Shown here: positions 63,459 to 64,000 of the stretch, one piece after another
How positions within the stretch are numbered: the first letter of the stretch is position 1
How the letters are laid out: each line of letters starts with the position of its first letter
Source: Plasticicumulans lactativorans
GTDB taxonomy: Bacteria; Pseudomonadota; Gammaproteobacteria; Competibacterales; Competibacteraceae
DNA: 64,000 nucleotides
Assembly: GCF_004341245.1 (NCBI RefSeq)
Contig: NZ_SLWY01000001.1
Location: forward strand, 186,001-250,000
Direction: 5' to 3'
Position numbers and translations under genes: made by a program
Notes under the pieces: model-generated
Seen by the model: only the letters and a program-made list of their open reading frames with translations
Database searches by the model: none
What the model was told of the DNA's origin: nothing

Positions 63459-64000
63459 ATGAGCAGCATCAGAATCGGCCCGGCGGCCGTGCTCGCCGGG
63501 GCGCTGGTGGCGGGCAGCGCCTACGCGGATCTGCCGCACGACGAGATCGGCCAGGCGAAGCTGCCGTTTCCGCCCGAGCCGCACCGCGCCTACATCGTCG
63601 ACATGGAGTTCGACACCATGGTGGCCACCCGCGTGAGCGTGGTGGACGCCGACAGCCTGCGCATGCTCGGCATGATCAGCACCGGGGGTGCCGCGCCGGC
63701 CACGCTGTCGCACGACGGCAGGACGGTGTTCACCGCCGACCTGTTCTATTCGCGCTACACACGCGGCACCCGTACCGACGTGCTCACCGCCTGGGACACC
63801 TCCACGCTCGAGCCGGCGTGGGAGGTCGAGATCCCGCCCAAGCGCGCGAGCACCATCGTGCAGCGCTACGGCCTGACGGTGAGCGACGACGACCGCTTCG
63901 TCTACGTGTTCAACCTGACGCCGGCGACCTCGGTCACCGTGGTCGACGTGCAGGCGCGCAAGGTGGCCGGCGAGGTCGCGCTGCCCGGCTGCATCCTCAA
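63459..64000 (+). CDS. Amine dehydrogenase heavy (beta-propeller) subunit, 3' end beyond the window
   Basis: The first 180 residues of a periplasmic quinoprotein subunit; the frame is open to the last base. TGAGGAGA precedes the ATG. A signal peptide ends near LVAGSAYA. The mature start, HRAYIVDMEFDTMVATRVSVVD, RMLGMISTGGAAP, FTADLFYSRYTRGTRTDVLTAWDT, EIPPKRAS and FNLTPATSVTVVDV, follow the heavy chain of aromatic amine (aralkylamine) dehydrogenase more closely than methylamine dehydrogenase. The small TTQ-bearing subunit and maturation genes should follow outside. It would oxidise tyramine or phenylethylamine to aldehydes and feed electrons to a blue copper protein or cytochrome c. Confidence 0.88.
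   Translation, partial: MSSIRIGPAAVLAGALVAGSAYADLPHDEIGQAKLPFPPEPHRAYIVDMEFDTMVATRVSVVDADSLRMLGMISTGGAAPATLSHDGRTVFTADLFYSRYTRGTRTDVLTAWDTSTLEPAWEVEIPPKRASTIVQRYGLTVSDDDRFVYVFNLTPATSVTVVDVQARKVAGEVALPGCIL

Overview
The window is about 70% G+C with densely packed genes and no intergenic gap longer than about 300 bases. The content points to a free-living, respiring Beta- or Gammaproteobacterium: adjacent fabA-fabB, a fused argA, cytochromes c4 and c5/c551-type, ETF-ubiquinone oxidoreductase, a rubredoxin/thiD pair and FeaR/aralkylamine dehydrogenase catabolism. Adjacent fabAB leans gammaproteobacterial, while the aromatic genes are equally at home in Rhodocyclales or Burkholderiales. I cannot place it more precisely. 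I saw no rRNA, tRNA, CRISPR array, transposase or prophage gene.

Layout. 1-2.5 kb: two tandem DUF2173 proteins, then a secreted L,D-transpeptidase behind a perfect inverted repeat. 2.5-5.9 kb: NTF2-like protein, upp, fabA-fabB with an intrinsic terminator, and a small unknown protein. 6-13 kb: a minus-strand series of thiD paralogue, thiE, CoA transferase, hybrid histidine kinase and NtrC/LuxO-type regulator. 13-18.4 kb: rubredoxin, class II aldolase-like protein, CpdA-like phosphoesterase, ElyC/YdcF protein, cytochrome c, and argE-argA. 18.6-29 kb: a signalling block (multi-PAS/GAF kinase, a receiver-PAS-GGDEF-EAL protein, another GAF/PAS/GGDEF protein) interleaved with an unknown gene, a GlcD-type oxidase and a YecE protein. 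29-37.5 kb: cytochrome c4, ilvD, a lower-G+C islet with a phospholipase-D-like and a NERD protein, then VOC, DUF2277, flavin monooxygenase, cold-shock/DUF1294 and WbuC genes. 37.7-51.7 kb: subtilase with two P-domains, wrbA, phosphoesterase, YegS-type lipid kinase, PAP2 phosphatase, ETF-QO, TSUP transporter, dapE, TPR protein, canonical thiD and an SBF-type transporter.

51.8-64 kb is the most coherent part: a catabolic region for aromatic amines and hydroxyphenylacetate. An aldehyde dehydrogenase, an MBL protein, a flavin hydroxylase with its small DUF2783 partner (MhaA/MhaB-like), homogentisate dioxygenase and fumarylacetoacetase form one plus-strand run. At the right edge a FeaR-type regulator is divergent from a periplasmic amine dehydrogenase heavy chain that runs off the window. 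The expected route is aromatic amine, aldehyde, (hydroxy)phenylacetate, homogentisate, then fumarate plus acetoacetate. Maleylacetoacetate isomerase is not in the window. The aldehyde dehydrogenase and amine dehydrogenase promoters share a spaced motif resembling a FeaR site at nearly the same distance from a -10 box, which ties the two blocks into one probable regulon.

Between these blocks sits a 2.2-kb module bracketed by two identical 36-bp direct repeats. It holds a two-helix membrane protein and a TPR protein that starts with a homologous membrane module and ends in five 141-bp repeats. It looks inserted and is the least explained element here.
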